The notes below the pieces were generated by a model. The model was not told where the DNA came from and did no database searches. It saw only the letters and a list, made by a program, of their open reading frames with translations. Positions 1 to 9,700 of a stretch of 64,000 bases of DNA are shown here, piece after piece. Position 1 is the first letter of the stretch, and each line of letters opens with the position of its first letter. This DNA comes from Domibacillus aminovorans (GTDB taxonomy: Bacteria > Bacillota > Bacilli > Bacillales > Domibacillaceae). A program made the translations under genes and the position numbers. The stretch lies in NCBI RefSeq assembly GCF_001643235.1, contig NZ_LQWY01000001.1, positions 43,198 to 107,197 of the forward strand, written 5' to 3'.

Positions 1-186
1 ATAAGCGGATGGATCTTCATTGTTTACTTGCGCATTATTCGTAGGATCACCATTCATAAAACGGTCTGTCATTAAAAAATACATCGTTTCATCATGCCAT
101 TCCTCACTTTTTTCTTCCGCTAATACGGCGCTTCCAGAAAAAAGGAGAAGCGGGATCATGACGAGCGAAAATAATTGTCTTTTCAC
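1..186 (-). CDS. Secreted alpha-amylase family protein (GH13), N-terminal fragment
   Basis: Only the first 62 codons lie in the window; the gene continues past the left edge. It starts at a GTG behind a GGGG-type ribosome binding site. Residues 1-23 form a Sec signal peptide (basic KRQ, hydrophobic core, cleavage near VLAEE). The mature part begins with a WHDETMYFLMTDRF stretch followed by NGDPTNN, the typical first beta strand and calcium-binding region of glycoside hydrolase family 13 alpha-amylases. The protein is therefore probably an extracellular starch or maltodextrin hydrolase, but the catalytic Asp/Glu/Asp residues are off the window, so substrate class cannot be judged. A promoter matching the vegetative consensus lies just upstream. 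Confidence 0.8.
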   Translation of the reverse strand, partial: MKRQLFSLVMIPLLLFSGSAVLAEEKSEEWHDETMYFLMTDRFMNGDPTNNAQVNNEDPSAY

Positions 187-226
187 TGCCTTTTCCCCCT
201 GCGTCAAAGTGGTTATGCTAACCTTT

Positions 227-255
227 AGAGTACGCTTTTTACTACTTTGCGTCAA
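227..255 (-). promoter_or_regulatory. Candidate sigmaA promoter of the amylase gene
   Basis: On the minus strand TTGACG (250-255), a 17-base spacer and TACTCT (227-232) lie about 40 bases ahead of the amylase GTG. The -35 is 5/6 and the -10 is 3/6 of consensus. Confidence 0.5.
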
Positions 256-284
256 ACAATGTTGAGATTGTTCAAGAAACGGAC

Positions 285-315
285 AAAAAACGCCTCTTCC
301 TTTTCGGAAAAGACG
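285..315 (-). terminator. Terminator of the 46-aa ORF
   Basis: A 10-bp stem (291-300 with 306-315) pairs with two G-U wobbles only in the minus-strand RNA and is followed by six U residues, so it ends minus-strand transcripts directly after the small ORF. Confidence 0.65.
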
Positions 316-316
316 G

Positions 317-457
317 CTATTTGTCAGTCTGTTCTTTTTCAGTTGGAAAAGGTTCTGAAGAGATCAACGTTTCAGACCTTGTCATATGAATCGACACAGC
401 CCGCACCGTGTATATAAACAAAATGAATACAAGCAGCCATAATAAAACAGGTAACAC
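317..457 (-). CDS. Small single-pass membrane protein, 46 aa, unknown function
   Basis: GTG start, with AGGAG eight bases upstream. Residues 3-18 (PVLLWLLVFILFIYTV) form one hydrophobic segment; the remaining 28 residues are polar and end in EKEQTDK. The stop codon is followed at once by a terminator hairpin, so the reading frame sits in a complete small transcription unit between yisL and the amylase gene. I do not recognise the family. The good ribosome binding site, sensible membrane topology and matching terminator argue that it is real. Confidence 0.6.
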   Translation of the reverse strand: MLPVLLWLLVFILFIYTVRAVSIHMTRSETLISSEPFPTEKEQTDK

Positions 458-486
458 TTGATCAGCTCCTTTTCTTTTATTATAAC

Positions 487-524
487 AAAAAAGCTGCGCT
501 ATTAAATAACCGCGCAGCTTTTTT
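487..524 (-). terminator. Terminator downstream of yisL
   Basis: AAGCTGCGC and GCGCAGCTT form a 9-bp stem with a 12-base loop, with A/T runs on both sides. It starts 22 bases after the yisL stop. Confidence 0.85.
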
Positions 525-546
525 CGTCGAAATAAGGAATCTACTT

Positions 547-894
547 TTAAGCGATTCCTGGAAGTGCAAACCCTAGAATAATTGTGATAAGAAGCAAAAG
601 AACGGCCCCAACTAACACGCCGCCTGTCCCTTTGCCTTTCTTTTTGCGGACAAGCGTCATTTCCATTAAACCGATCGTTAAAATTCCACCGAGCATTTTA
701 AATCCATAAAGCATCGGATTTAAGCTGTCAAATGTCACAAACAACATGAACCCTGTGATCAAGATGAGCACATAAAACAGGCGCAGCGCCATATGCAAAC
801 CTTTAGATGGTTTGCCTAGTGCGATAAAAAACAAAACAACGGCTACGACCCATGTTGTAATGTGCACATGTGTTGATGATGTTAAAAAGTCCAT
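547..894 (-). CDS. yisL: YisL family membrane protein (UPF0344/DUF1516)
   Basis: 115 aa, about the usual family length, with four predicted membrane segments (about residues 12-27, 38-55, 65-80, 92-112). Family features are the opening HVHITTWVVA, the central ALRLFYVLILITG and the cytoplasmic basic loop VRKKKGKGTGG before the last helix. The start ATG follows AGGAGGGGG. The molecular function of this family is not known. It lies downstream of yisK on the same strand, as in related Bacilli, but the 40-base gap and its own ribosome binding site leave cotranscription open. Confidence 0.85.
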   Translation of the reverse strand: MDFLTSSTHVHITTWVVAVVLFFIALGKPSKGLHMALRLFYVLILITGFMLFVTFDSLNPMLYGFKMLGGILTIGLMEMTLVRKKKGKGTGGVLVGAVLLLLITIILGFALPGIA

Positions 895-935
895 AATTTT
901 CCCCCTCCTTTTTGCACTATTATCTTACCACATAA

Positions 936-1793
936 TCACTGTACTTTATTTGTCAAAGTACCGACACCTTCAATTGTAATGTCAACAGAATCGCCTGCTT
1001 TCAGCATTCTTTTGGGATTCATTGCATAACCAACGCCAGCTGGAGTACCTGTGGCGATGATGTCACCCGGTTCAAGCGTCATACCTTTTGATAAGACATG
1101 AATAATTTCGTCGATCGGAAAAATAAACTGGGATGTATTCGACTTCTGCCGTATTTCTCCGTTTACTCTCGTTTCAATCGACAGGTTATGTGGATCTTCA
1201 ATATCCTCTTTTGTTACAATCCATGGCCCCATCGGGCACGTTGCATCTAAGCTTTTTCCAAGGAAAAACTGGTGATGGCGATTTTGAATGTTGCGTGCTG
1301 TCACATCATTTAAAACGGTATAGCCAAAAATGTAGTCAAACGCATCTTCACGGTCAATCTCTTTTCCTTTTTTACCGATAATGACCGCCAATTCCCCTTC
1401 ATAATCAAGCGAATCCGTCAATGATTCATATGCTGGAATCAGCGCATTTTGTGCTGATACCGTTGTCGGTGCTTTTGTGAAAATGATCGGGTGTTCCGGA
1501 ATACTTGCTTCTCCGCTCATTTCAACCGCATGATCTCGATAATTTTTCCCAACACAGAAAATATTTTTCGCTGGTCTTGGAATCGGTGCCAGCCATTCAA
1601 TTTCTAATGCTTTTATTCCTTTTGATGTAGTAGAAAAATCCACAGCCGCTTTCATAAATTCGGGCTGGCCAATTGCTTCTCTCAGCGTTTTCGGCGCGTC
1701 ATTCATTTCTGTTAAGTTTACGACCGTTTTGTCCCAGTCATTATAGATTCCATAATGTTCAACCCCTTTATAAACAAAGCTGATCCATTTCAT
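936..1793 (-). CDS. yisK: Fumarylacetoacetate hydrolase family protein YisK
   Basis: The FAH fold fills the C-terminal 220 residues: NIFCVGKNYRDH opens the domain, LDYEGELAV carries the metal-binding Glu pair, and HHQFFLGKSLD, TRVNGEIRQ and GDIIATGTPAGVG follow in family order. Proteins of this type are Mg/Mn-dependent C-C bond hydrolases or oxaloacetate decarboxylases; B. subtilis YisK has been linked to oxaloacetate decarboxylation and cell morphology. The frame stays open 12 codons upstream, but a GGGGGG site places the start at one of two adjacent ATGs (1796 or 1793); I chose 1793. The upstream DUF418 gene ends in TAATG, overlapping the first of these ATGs, so the two genes are cotranscribed and probably translationally coupled. 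Confidence 0.85.
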   Translation of the reverse strand: MKWISFVYKGVEHYGIYNDWDKTVVNLTEMNDAPKTLREAIGQPEFMKAAVDFSTTSKGIKALEIEWLAPIPRPAKNIFCVGKNYRDHAVEMSGEASIPEHPIIFTKAPTTVSAQNALIPAYESLTDSLDYEGELAVIIGKKGKEIDREDAFDYIFGYTVLNDVTARNIQNRHHQFFLGKSLDATCPMGPWIVTKEDIEDPHNLSIETRVNGEIRQKSNTSQFIFPIDEIIHVLSKGMTLEPGDIIATGTPAGVGYAMNPKRMLKAGDSVDITIEGVGTLTNKVQ

Positions 1794-1795
1794 CA

Positions 1796-2968
1796 TTATT
1801 TCCCCCCTTTTCCATATGTAACAGTACGCCAAAGCGACTCCATCGGTCCCCTCTTAAATCGATCTAGCCATAAATTAGATACGACCACTTGTACAGCAAA
1901 AATGGTCAAACAAATCCACATACTAGTTAAAATGGTTATTTGACCGTAATAACCGAGGCCGTAATGATAAAAAATGAGTGTCCCGATGACAGATTGCATT
2001 AAATAATTGGTTAATGACATTTTCCCGGCAGCGGCGAACGGTTGCAGCATTTTTTGCGGCCATTGAAATGTGCACAATAAAACAATGAGTACTGCGTATG
2101 ATATAGCTAATATCGGACCGCCAATCGAATCCTGCACGTACATGTACGCAATATTATTGCGGTCAAGAACATGCGGTACCCCTTTTAACAAAAGGCCGGC
2201 AATAAAAAACACAAGAAAAGTGAACGTCGTTTTTTTCGGATGAGTTGTCCATTTGTCAATGACATTCAATTTATAAGCACCCGCACCGATGATTAAAAGT
2301 GGAAAGATTGAAATGATTTGGATTAAAAATCCTCCGTCCACAAGGTTTACGTTCATCCAGTCATGTATTCGCTGCATCGTAATTTCCATATACGATCCAC
2401 TTCCATACGCGGCAATGGATTGTGAAACAGACGCAATATCTGTCCAATACAAAGCGTTATATGGATCTGAATAAGCAGCCAGCATGAGCATCATGCTTAA
2501 CAAAACGGCTGGCAAAAACAAAAGAACGAGACCGACAATAAGTAGCATACGTCCAGAAAAACGTAAAAAAAGCAATAGAAGAAAGCCGCATACTGCGTAA
2601 TTGAATAAAATATCGCCTGGCCAGATGAAGAAAGCATGAATGAGACCGAGCAGCAGTAAAAAAGTAAAACGGCGAATACCGGTCCAAGTAAAAGACCTTC
2701 CCTGCTCTCTCGCTTTTGCATACTGCATCGCCACGCCAAAACCAAACATCATCGCAAACAGCGGGTAAAAACTAGCCTGTACGAAAACATCAACCCAGGA
2801 AAAAATAGTTAAATCCTGTGATGTTTTCCACCATTCATATGGATTGTAATAAAAATAAGGCGAATGAAACGAAAACATATTGACGAGAAAGATACCGAAA
2901 AGCGATAGCCCTCTCAATACATCGATCGCTAAGATTCGCGGTTTTTCCCCTGTTGATAAAGACTGCAA
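1796..2968 (-). CDS. DUF418 family membrane protein
   Basis: 390 aa starting at TTG, eight bases after AGGAG. The N-terminus RILAIDVLRGLSLFGIFLVN is the signature of DUF418/YeiB-type proteins, which have about 10 membrane helices and are distantly related to heparan-alpha-glucosaminide acetyltransferases; the C-terminal third (GKMSLTNYLMQS, FHYGLGYYG) is the DUF418 domain proper. Members are thought to be acyltransferases or transporters at the cytoplasmic membrane, without a proven substrate. It overlaps the start of yisK by one base, forming a two-gene unit. Confidence 0.8.
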   Translation of the reverse strand: MQSLSTGEKPRILAIDVLRGLSLFGIFLVNMFSFHSPYFYYNPYEWWKTSQDLTIFSWVDVFVQASFYPLFAMMFGFGVAMQYAKAREQGRSFTWTGIRRFTFLLLLGLIHAFFIWPGDILFNYAVCGFLLLLFLRFSGRMLLIVGLVLLFLPAVLLSMMLMLAAYSDPYNALYWTDIASVSQSIAAYGSGSYMEITMQRIHDWMNVNLVDGGFLIQIISIFPLLIIGAGAYKLNVIDKWTTHPKKTTFTFLVFFIAGLLLKGVPHVLDRNNIAYMYVQDSIGGPILAISYAVLIVLLCTFQWPQKMLQPFAAAGKMSLTNYLMQSVIGTLIFYHYGLGYYGQITILTSMWICLTIFAVQVVVSNLWLDRFKRGPMESLWRTVTYGKGGK

Positions 2969-3029
2969 GCAAAACGCTCCTTCCAGGTTATAATATAACT
3001 TTCATAATCATAACAGAAAAAGGCGATTT

Positions 3030-6000
3030 TCACGTATACTCGATTACGTGTGCACCGTCCATAAAGAAGACAAACTTTTTATGCAAAGGCCGTTTCCAAA
3101 TGCGTTCTATTGCTTTTGCGTACAAAGTAATTTGCATGTCGTATCGTTTACGCAAAACAGGCTCTGCTTCTGTAAACCCGCCCGCAAAACGATCTGTGAT
3201 GCGATCGGTTTTATAATCAAGCAAATATAGATTCCCTTTATACTCGAACAAACAGTCAATGACCCCTTGAATTAACACTTTTTCATCTAAATCCGCAGTT
3301 CCTGCTTCACGTGCTGACACCCCCATATTAAACGGCAATTCGCGGTGGACACGGTCGGCTGCCAGCAGCATTTCCCCCGGTTCTGATTTGAAAAAGGCAG
3401 CAACCATTTCGGTATGGATGACTTCCGTCTGTTCGACTGTTAATAATTCTTTTTCAATCAGCTTCTCCAAAAGACGTTCCACTTCAACTTCTTCCGGTGC
3501 TTTTTCAAGGCTTATGTGCTGCATAACTGTATGGACAGCTGTTCCAATTTCGGCTGGTGACAACTGTTTCATTTGCATAAAACGCGGTCGTCTAAATACA
3601 GGACGACGATAATCGCTCGCTGTCTCATTCGCAGCCCCTTCACTGTAAATATCATTCATTCGTTTTAAATCGGAGACCGACTGTTTCGAACGAAGACTCA
3701 CCGCTTCGGGAAACGCGTACTCCCACCTCATTCGTTCTTCAATATCTCCTTTTTCCGGTGACTGTTCCGGATACGGCTGACGTTTTTTTATGTAATCCAG
3801 CCACATATCCTGCTCGATCTCTTGTTTTTTTTCATCGGTTAAAAAGAGTTCCGCTGATTCAATGACAGAAAAAGTGAAACGAGATGGATGATCTGCCAAT
3901 AACAGATGAGTGCCATCAAGATCCGTATGGCGCATTAAGACAGGGCCTATCCAGTCCATGTAAGACGTAGCGGATGCTCTTACTGCATCGCTTAACAACA
4001 TCGATTCTCTTTCACCTGACAATACCCAGTTGGCTAGTTTCTTCTCGGCCCTTTTCACAGAACCAGTAATAAAAAGTTTTTCTTTTGCGCGTGTCATCGC
4101 GACATAAAGTACACGCATTTCTTCCGCAAGCAACTCCAGTTTCTTTTTCCGCTGGAAAGCAAGCTGAACAAGAGAGGGCCAAGCAATTCGCTTATCAGGA
4201 TTCATGTATTTAACCGCCACGCCGTAATCTTTATCAAACAGCACGCGGCCATTTAAATCCATCATATTAAAGCGTCGTCCGGCAGCAGCCATAAACACGA
4301 TCGGAAATTCAAGCCCTTTACTTGCGTGAATCGTCATAATACGGACAACATCTTCCTGCTCTGACAACGCACGGGCTGTCCCAAGATCATCGCCCCGTTC
4401 ACGCATTCGCTCAATAAAACGAAGAAAACGGAACAAACCTCGGAAGGACGTTTCCTCATATTGACGAGCCCGGTCATATAAAGCACGTAAATTCGCCTGA
4501 CGCTGCTTTCCACCTGGCATTCCGCCTGCAAATGCATAAAACTGCGTATCACGATATAATTCCCATATTAAATCGGACAAAGCACCGCTTCGGCCAATGG
4601 AACGCCATTTCTCCAGATATTCTAAAAACGGACTCACTTTTTCTTTTAAAGATTCATCACCATTTCGGTCATCCATAAAAGCTAGCAGTGATTCAAAATA
4701 ACTGCCTTTTTTCGATGCAAGTCGAATTAATGCGAGTTCATTTTCACTGCAGCGTACAATCGGTGACCGCAAAACAGCAGCCAGTGGAATGTCTTGATAT
4801 GGGTTGTCAATGACTTGCAGTAAAGAGAGCATGACAGATATTTCTGTCGCTTGAAAATAACCGCCAGATGTGCTCGCATAAACCGGAATACCGGCATGTT
4901 TAAATTCTTCCATCATTTCCGGCACCCATGTGAGAGAACGCATTAATATGACAATATCTCGGTACTGTACAGGCCGCTCTGTTTTCGTTTTCGGATCGTA
5001 AACAGGTTGTCCCGATTCAATTAACTCTTTTATTTTGGACGTAATATACCGCGATTCAACCTGTGACTGTTCCGCATCTTCACGATCGATGTCTTCTTCT
5101 GCTATTTCATCTGGTCCATCGCTGCTAATTAACGCGATTTCAACAGGATAAGAGCCATCTGGGTAATCTGCACCCGGTACGAGCGCTTCTTCTGGGCCAT
5201 ATTCAATTTCGCCGACATCTGTCCCCATAATTTGCTGGAACAAATAATTTGTCCCATCGAGCACTTCACTGCGGCTTCTATAATTGCGCGACAACCCTAT
5301 TTTAAGTCCAGAAGCAAGGCCATCTGTGCTGAAACGCTTATATTTTCCGAGAAACAGCCCCGGTTCCGCAAGTCGAAATCGATAGATGGATTGTTTCACA
5401 TCACCCACCATAAACAAGTTGCCTTTTTGTTCATCATTCGCCGACACAAGGCTGACGATTTTTTCCTGTACCATATTAACATCCTGATATTCATCAACGA
5501 GCACTTCCTTGAAGCGGCGTTTATACGAATCGGCCGCTTTTGAAGGCTCTCCATCTGTCATTAAAATCGACAACGCGTAATGCTCCAGATCACTAAAATC
5601 GGTAATGGCACGTTCTCTTTTTACGGCTTCATACCGCTTTGAAAAAGCAAGAACGAGCTCAGCAAGCCGTTCTACAACGGGCTTCATTTCAGCTATATCA
5701 CGCAGCCAATTTTCAGGCTTACGGGCAAAAAAAGTATCCTTTAACTCATTGATCAACTTTTTCGCATTGTCCCGAACTGTCTTCGACCGCTCCTTTAGCC
5801 CCTCATCATAGTCGTCCCCTTTACACATTTTTAGTGTCGGAAATCGAACCGTTTGAAACGCATTGTACATCTGTTCCCACGTTTCACATTCCAAAATGGC
5901 TTTTACCGCCCGGGTATCTACTAAAAAATTTTCTGCTCTCGGCACAGGTCCCCCTGGTAATTCCGTCATCATTAAGCCTTCATCTAAAAGCGCCAGCGCA

Positions 6001-6707
6001 CTTTCAAGCTGGAAGCGGATATCTTTTTTTAACGGATCAATAAAAGACAGATCATCAATGGATTCTGCTGTTTCATATACTGATGAGAGTTGATGAAGCC
6101 ATTCGTCCGGATCCGGGTGTGACCTGGAAAAATCAAAAAGACGAATAACCGCTTTTTGCAGTTCGACATCGCTTCGATCACCAGAAAATGTATCGACCAA
6201 TCGATAAAATGATTCATTGTTCTCTTTTCCATATTCTTCTTCAAGCAAATCTTCTAACACTTCATCACGGATTAACACCGCTTCTGTATCGTCCGCAATT
6301 CGAAAAGACGGATCAATATCGACCATATAATAATATTTCCGAATGACTTCCAAACAAAATGAATGCAATGTTGAAATGGATGCTTTATTTAAAAGACGGA
6401 GCTGACGGCGCAGCCGGATGGATGCCGGCTCACGCTCAATTTCCCTTTCGAGCGCTTCACCAATCCGATGTCTCATTTCTGCGGCGGCGGCGTTTGTAAA
6501 GGTCACAACGAGAAGCTCATCCACTTCAACAGGCGATTCTTCACGGATGATCTTTTGAATAATTCGTTCAACCAGCACGGCAGTTTTTCCAGAACCCGCT
6601 GCTGCCGCAACTAAAATATCGCTTCCATGTGCGTAAATCGCTTTCCATTGATCATCGGTCCAGAGCACATCTGTCGGCTTCTCGGGGATATTATACAATT
6701 CCGTCAT
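3030..6707 (-). CDS. addA: ATP-dependent helicase/nuclease subunit A
   Basis: AddA is the UvrD-like helicase and one of two nuclease subunits of the RecBCD-like AddAB complex, which resects double-strand breaks and loads RecA. Visible motifs: Walker A AAAAGSGKT at residues 34-42, FTNAAAAEMRHRI, the Walker B VDEYQDVN near 425, SIYRFRLAEPGLF, TIHASKGLEFP and VLYVAMTRAKEKL, then the RecB-type nuclease residues LLDYKTD near the C-terminus. The length of 1225 aa is normal for the family. The start was set at the third codon of the open frame because GGAG lies seven bases before it. The first codons overlap the 3' end of addB, a typical coupled arrangement. Confidence 0.97.
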   Translation of the reverse strand: MTELYNIPEKPTDVLWTDDQWKAIYAHGSDILVAAAAGSGKTAVLVERIIQKIIREESPVEVDELLVVTFTNAAAAEMRHRIGEALEREIEREPASIRLRRQLRLLNKASISTLHSFCLEVIRKYYYMVDIDPSFRIADDTEAVLIRDEVLEDLLEEEYGKENNESFYRLVDTFSGDRSDVELQKAVIRLFDFSRSHPDPDEWLHQLSSVYETAESIDDLSFIDPLKKDIRFQLESALALLDEGLMMTELPGGPVPRAENFLVDTRAVKAILECETWEQMYNAFQTVRFPTLKMCKGDDYDEGLKERSKTVRDNAKKLINELKDTFFARKPENWLRDIAEMKPVVERLAELVLAFSKRYEAVKRERAITDFSDLEHYALSILMTDGEPSKAADSYKRRFKEVLVDEYQDVNMVQEKIVSLVSANDEQKGNLFMVGDVKQSIYRFRLAEPGLFLGKYKRFSTDGLASGLKIGLSRNYRSRSEVLDGTNYLFQQIMGTDVGEIEYGPEEALVPGADYPDGSYPVEIALISSDGPDEIAEEDIDREDAEQSQVESRYITSKIKELIESGQPVYDPKTKTERPVQYRDIVILMRSLTWVPEMMEEFKHAGIPVYASTSGGYFQATEISVMLSLLQVIDNPYQDIPLAAVLRSPIVRCSENELALIRLASKKGSYFESLLAFMDDRNGDESLKEKVSPFLEYLEKWRSIGRSGALSDLIWELYRDTQFYAFAGGMPGGKQRQANLRALYDRARQYEETSFRGLFRFLRFIERMRERGDDLGTARALSEQEDVVRIMTIHASKGLEFPIVFMAAAGRRFNMMDLNGRVLFDKDYGVAVKYMNPDKRIAWPSLVQLAFQRKKKLELLAEEMRVLYVAMTRAKEKLFITGSVKRAEKKLANWVLSGERESMLLSDAVRASATSYMDWIGPVLMRHTDLDGTHLLLADHPSRFTFSVIESAELFLTDEKKQEIEQDMWLDYIKKRQPYPEQSPEKGDIEERMRWEYAFPEAVSLRSKQSVSDLKRMNDIYSEGAANETASDYRRPVFRRPRFMQMKQLSPAEIGTAVHTVMQHISLEKAPEEVEVERLLEKLIEKELLTVEQTEVIHTEMVAAFFKSEPGEMLLAADRVHRELPFNMGVSAREAGTADLDEKVLIQGVIDCLFEYKGNLYLLDYKTDRITDRFAGGFTEAEPVLRKRYDMQITLYAKAIERIWKRPLHKKFVFFMDGAHVIEYT

Positions 6708-9700
6708 CACCATTCTCCTTCATCTTCTGAATGATTTCTTCATTTTTATGTGGTCGAATCAGTCTATAGCTGTTTTCATCCAATGTATCGTCGAACTGGC
6801 ACACTTGCCGGTATGAACAAAATGTACACGGTGTTTTTTTGTTGTAACGATACGGTGTAATATCAACGGCTCCGGATACAATATCATTACCTGCATCTTC
6901 GTATAATTTCCGAACATGACGCCGCATCGTTCCAAATGAATCATCGTCCACTGTTTTCGAACGGGCGGTCAGCGTGCCATCCTTTTTAAAACCTGCCGGA
7001 ATAATAAGCGAGTCTCCCGTTTCAAGCTGCTCATCCATTAAATGAATGGCTTCATCTTCACCGAGAACAAGCCCTTTCATACGGAAACTTTTCATAATTT
7101 CTTTTTCAATTTCTTCAATTGTCATAAATTTTTTCGTATTTAAATAAGGGTTATGCACATGGAAATAAAGGACACCACCCGGACGTGCTTCTTTGCCTGT
7201 TAAAATGGATGAATTCGTCAACACAATATCAAGATATGTTAACATTTGCATCGCAAATCCATAATAGATTTCCGTCATATCGACATCTCTGCTGCCCGAC
7301 TTATAATCGATAACACGCAAATATGTATCGTTATTCCCTTCCGCTTTATCTACACGGTCAATTCGGCCGGCAAGCGACATACGTGCACCGTTTTTCAAAT
7401 GAAAGACGAGCGGAGGCAATTCAGACCGTGGACCAAATGCAAGCTCAATACCAAGCGGCGAAAAACCGCTCACTTTTGCTTGGTCACTCAGTACCGTTGA
7501 GGCCCGGGCAATAATTTGCTCGAGTTTATGCTGAATGTATGAATACCGATTGGAACTCATTAAAATTCGATTTTGAAGCTTTGGTGCAAGCTCTTCCACT
7601 GCACTTTTTGCAAATGTGCGGCACTGTTCCAATGTAAGTTCCGGCCACTTCATTCCACGCTTTTCAACTTCTTCAGCTATCCATTTCAATGCACCATGAA
7701 ACAGGTCGCCAATATCTGGTGCCTCAAGACGATACACAAGGCGGTCACGCAGCTTTAACCCATGCCTTGCAAAATGGCTGAACGGGCACGAATGGAACGT
7801 TTCCATTCGTGACACACTCGCAATCATATCCGTTCCGTATAAATCAATACCGGTCTGCGGCTTTAGCACGTTCGTTTTATTTTCGTAATATAAGCTATCC
7901 AGAACGAGCCCTGCTTTTCGTTTAAGCGGACTTTCCATATAAACATTGTACGTATCCCACCAGAACGAATGAAGCGGATATCCACGCTTCTTCAATTGAA
8001 GCTGCGAGGTTAAATAAGACAGTGTCGGCTCGGGATAGCCAATGTACTCGAGTTGCTCTTTTGGCTTCAAATCAGCTGGATCATTAGCTAAAAGCTGTTC
8101 ATTTAAACCGCCAAAAAGTTCTCTTAGCCTTTTAATATACGGTGACGGCTGCAACGATTTCCCTTCTGAATCGGCAATCGGCCATGAAATATATAAGCGG
8201 CTCGCAGGTATGGTCACCGTACGGTATGCAACGAATTCTTCATCAAGCAGTCTCGTTTTGCTTCCCGGTGCAACATTCATCCCTGCCGCAATGAGCGCTG
8301 TCCGTTCCTCATCGTCCAAAATACCATCTTCCATTTGACGCGACGGAAAAACACCGTCATTCATGCCAACGACAAATGCAGCTTCAATGCCGGCCAAACG
8401 TGATCGTTCAGGGTTCGCTACAATGACTTGATCCGCAGCCGGCGGAACAATTGAAAACTCAAGCGCTTCAAGACCAGCATTCAAAACAGAAGCGAATTTT
8501 TTTGCATTCATCTGCTCATCTCCTGCCACTTCCGCAAACTCATCAAGCATACCGATGACCGCATCCCACGCCTGATTATGCTGAGCCGCGGCCGCTAACT
8601 CGCCCCGTTCTTCCGCTTCGATTGATAGTTGTTCGATCTTTTGTGGAATATTCAAGTCTTCAATAAATTGATATAAAGATCGACAACATTCAAGTGCATT
8701 TTTTGCGTGTTTTAACCGCCTTTCTAAACGATACAGCGGTGTCGAAACAGCCTCTTTCATCTCATTTAGCTGAATCTCAAACGCACGCTCTTCATCCGTC
8801 TGAGCGACACTTGTAAATTCAAGACCCATATAACGGCGGTACGTCCATCTTTCGCCGTTCGTCCAGCGATCGCCGTATATGCCATGAGCCAGCACATAAT
8901 TTTCAAGTAAATCCATGCGGCGGCGCACGTTTTCACGTGGTTCATCAAATGGAAAAAGCAAATCGGTTTTAACAGCACGGAAAATAGCTTCATACCGCCA
9001 CTTTCCACTGATCACTTCAAGAGATGAGCGAATCAATTCAATAAGCGGATGATTGAGCATGGGCCGCTTCTGATCAATAAAGAAGGGGATATTATAGTCA
9101 TCAAATACCGTTTCAATAATGGACCGATATTCTTCTCCATTGCGGATAAGGAGCGCGATTTGTTTATAGCGATAGTTTTCTACACGCGCCAGACGACGAA
9201 TTTCACGTGCCGCGCCTTCTATTTCTGCCCTTCTTCCTGCCGCCTGCATAATCGTTAAACCGGAACTGCTTTCATGTGTGTTTGCTGGTCGTTTGTCAAA
9301 CTGTGTTTCGAGATGAATTAATGATTCATTTTTTTGCCGCTTATGTCCTTGAATGACGATATCGTCTTTAATATCGATACCTGCTTCAATCGCATTTTCA
9401 TATAAATCATGATACGTCCGGCCTGTTAAACGGAATAATTCAGTATCATCCGGATCATCATGCCGGAACGATCGATCGGTCGTCAATGAAATCGTCACAT
9501 GCTGTGCTGTGTCCATCAAAACGCGAATTACATCATGTTCCTGTGGTGTAAAGCTGTGAAATCCGTCTATATAAATAGTTGATTCTCGTATGTAATCTGA
9601 TTTGACGATCATTTCTGCAAGAAGACGCATATAATCTTCGGAATCCGTATATTTGTCCACAAGTGCCTGATCAAACTCTGTATAAATTTTTTGCAAATCA

